Assembly (NCBI GenBank): GCA_016000085.1
Contig: JAECRT010000020.1
Span: 1 to 34,266 of the forward strand
Origin: Sphingomonadaceae bacterium
Lineage (GTDB): Bacteria; Pseudomonadota; Alphaproteobacteria; Sphingomonadales; Sphingomonadaceae
Length of the DNA: 34,266 bases
Direction of reading: 5' to 3'
Shown piece after piece: positions 33,818 through 34,266 of the stretch. Below the pieces are notes generated by a model. It made no database searches. It was given only the letters and a program-made list of their open reading frames with translations, and was not told where the DNA came from. Within the stretch, counting starts at the first letter, position 1, and the number at the start of each line of letters is the position of its first letter. The translations under genes were made by a program, and so were the position numbers.

Positions 33818-34266
33818 GTGCGGACATATCTGGTTGTTGTGGACGAATCGCCCGAAGCAGAAACCGCGCTGCGCTTCGCCGCTCGTCGCGCTGCCAAGAC
33901 CGACGGCGCCGTTCGCATCCTGGCGCTGATCCCGCCCGCCGAATTCGTTCAGTGGGGCGGCGTACAGGCGACGATGGAGGATGAGGCGCTGCAACGCGCA
34001 GAAGCGCTGGTCACAAGCGCGGCCGGCACATTGACGGACGAATCCGGCATACGCCCCAGCATCACCGTGCGGCAGGGCGATGCCGTGACCGTTGTCCGCA
34101 AGACGCTGGACGAGATGGATGGGGTTGCGGCGCTGGTGCTGGGTGCAGCTGCCAGCGGCCCGCCGGGCGCGCTGGTGTCGCACTTCGCCGGCGCAGATGC
34201 AGGCAAGTTGCCCTGCCCGATCATGGTCATCCCCGGCGGTCTCGATAGCGAGGCGATCGACCGGCT
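33818..34266 (+). CDS. Universal stress protein (UspA family), 3' end outside window
   Basis: A partial gene that runs off the window; the 149 visible codons translate to a UspA-like domain. It begins RTYLVVVDESPEAETALRF, with the Asp after the first strand, and continues as an alternating alpha/beta pattern. A later stretch reads VAALVLGAAASGPPGALVSH, then CPIMVIPGG, which matches the nucleotide-binding C-terminal part only loosely. The start is GTG at 33818, with GGGGG 10 bases upstream; in-frame ATGs at 33800, 33779 and 33770 would add up to 16 residues. It is divergent from pdhC across about 190 bases, which should hold promoters for both. Confidence 0.8.
   Translation, partial: MRTYLVVVDESPEAETALRFAARRAAKTDGAVRILALIPPAEFVQWGGVQATMEDEALQRAEALVTSAAGTLTDESGIRPSITVRQGDAVTVVRKTLDEMDGVAALVLGAAASGPPGALVSHFAGADAGKLPCPIMVIPGGLDSEAIDR

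Noticed and set aside
1-34266. CRISPR arrays, prophage, insertion sequences, toxin-antitoxin pairs, defence islands
   Set aside because: No regularly spaced repeats, transposase or integrase motifs, terminal inverted repeats with target duplications, or defence-type domains were seen. Gene content is housekeeping or common accessory.

Overview
The window looks like ordinary core chromosome from an alphaproteobacterium of the order Sphingomonadales, probably near Sphingobium or Sphingomonas. The basis is GC-rich coding sequence, a FYDLN-type zinc-ribbon protein next to aroA, a MucR regulator, an alphaproteobacterial-type Fur, the fur-plsC-miaB-phoH-ybeY-corC block, and pdhC and lpdA in one operon. 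The placement is by recognition of protein families and gene order, not by a database search. I see no prophage, insertion sequence, CRISPR array, toxin-antitoxin pair or defence cassette, and no gene that is obviously foreign.

Layout. Positions 84-5300 hold translation and biosynthesis genes: a FYDLN protein (minus); then on plus aroA, a small membrane protein and cmk, joined by ATGA overlaps; rpsA with its own structured leader and strong terminator; ihfB; and tRNA-Leu(TAA). Positions 5489-8785 hold a CPA2 cation/proton antiporter (plus), then a glutaminase and an O6-alkylguanine-DNA alkyltransferase (minus). Positions 8865-15299 hold a complete tripartite RND efflux operon (adaptor, pump, outer-membrane channel, all minus) with a divergent TetR regulator. 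A perfect 18-bp palindrome in the divergent promoter region is the likely operator. Positions 15372-20548 are all minus: an M16 zinc peptidase, a RhlE-type DEAD-box helicase, and a pyridoxamine-oxidase-like stress protein.

Positions 20644-28291 form a long plus-strand run: nfu (Fe-S carrier), tsaB and rimI (tRNA and ribosomal protein modification), mucR, fur, plsC, miaB, phoH, ybeY and corC. Many of these act on iron-sulfur supply, iron regulation, tRNA modification and rRNA maturation. nfu and miaB make a natural functional pair, because MiaB carries two Fe-S clusters. Positions 28390-29877 encode a DUF2142 membrane protein. Its 3' end overlaps tail-to-tail by 126 bases with a PAP2 phosphatase, the last gene of a minus-strand operon that reads pdhC (E2), hotdog thioesterase, lpdA (E3), PAP2. 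A universal stress protein gene starts divergently from pdhC and runs off the window end.

I did not find a convincing undescribed multi-gene system. The items most worth a second look are the rpsA leader, the PAP2/DUF2142 antisense overlap, the palindromic element between miaB and phoH, the acidic-tailed FYDLN protein, and the small membrane protein coupled between aroA and cmk. Most other long open frames are antisense shadows of GC-rich genes.
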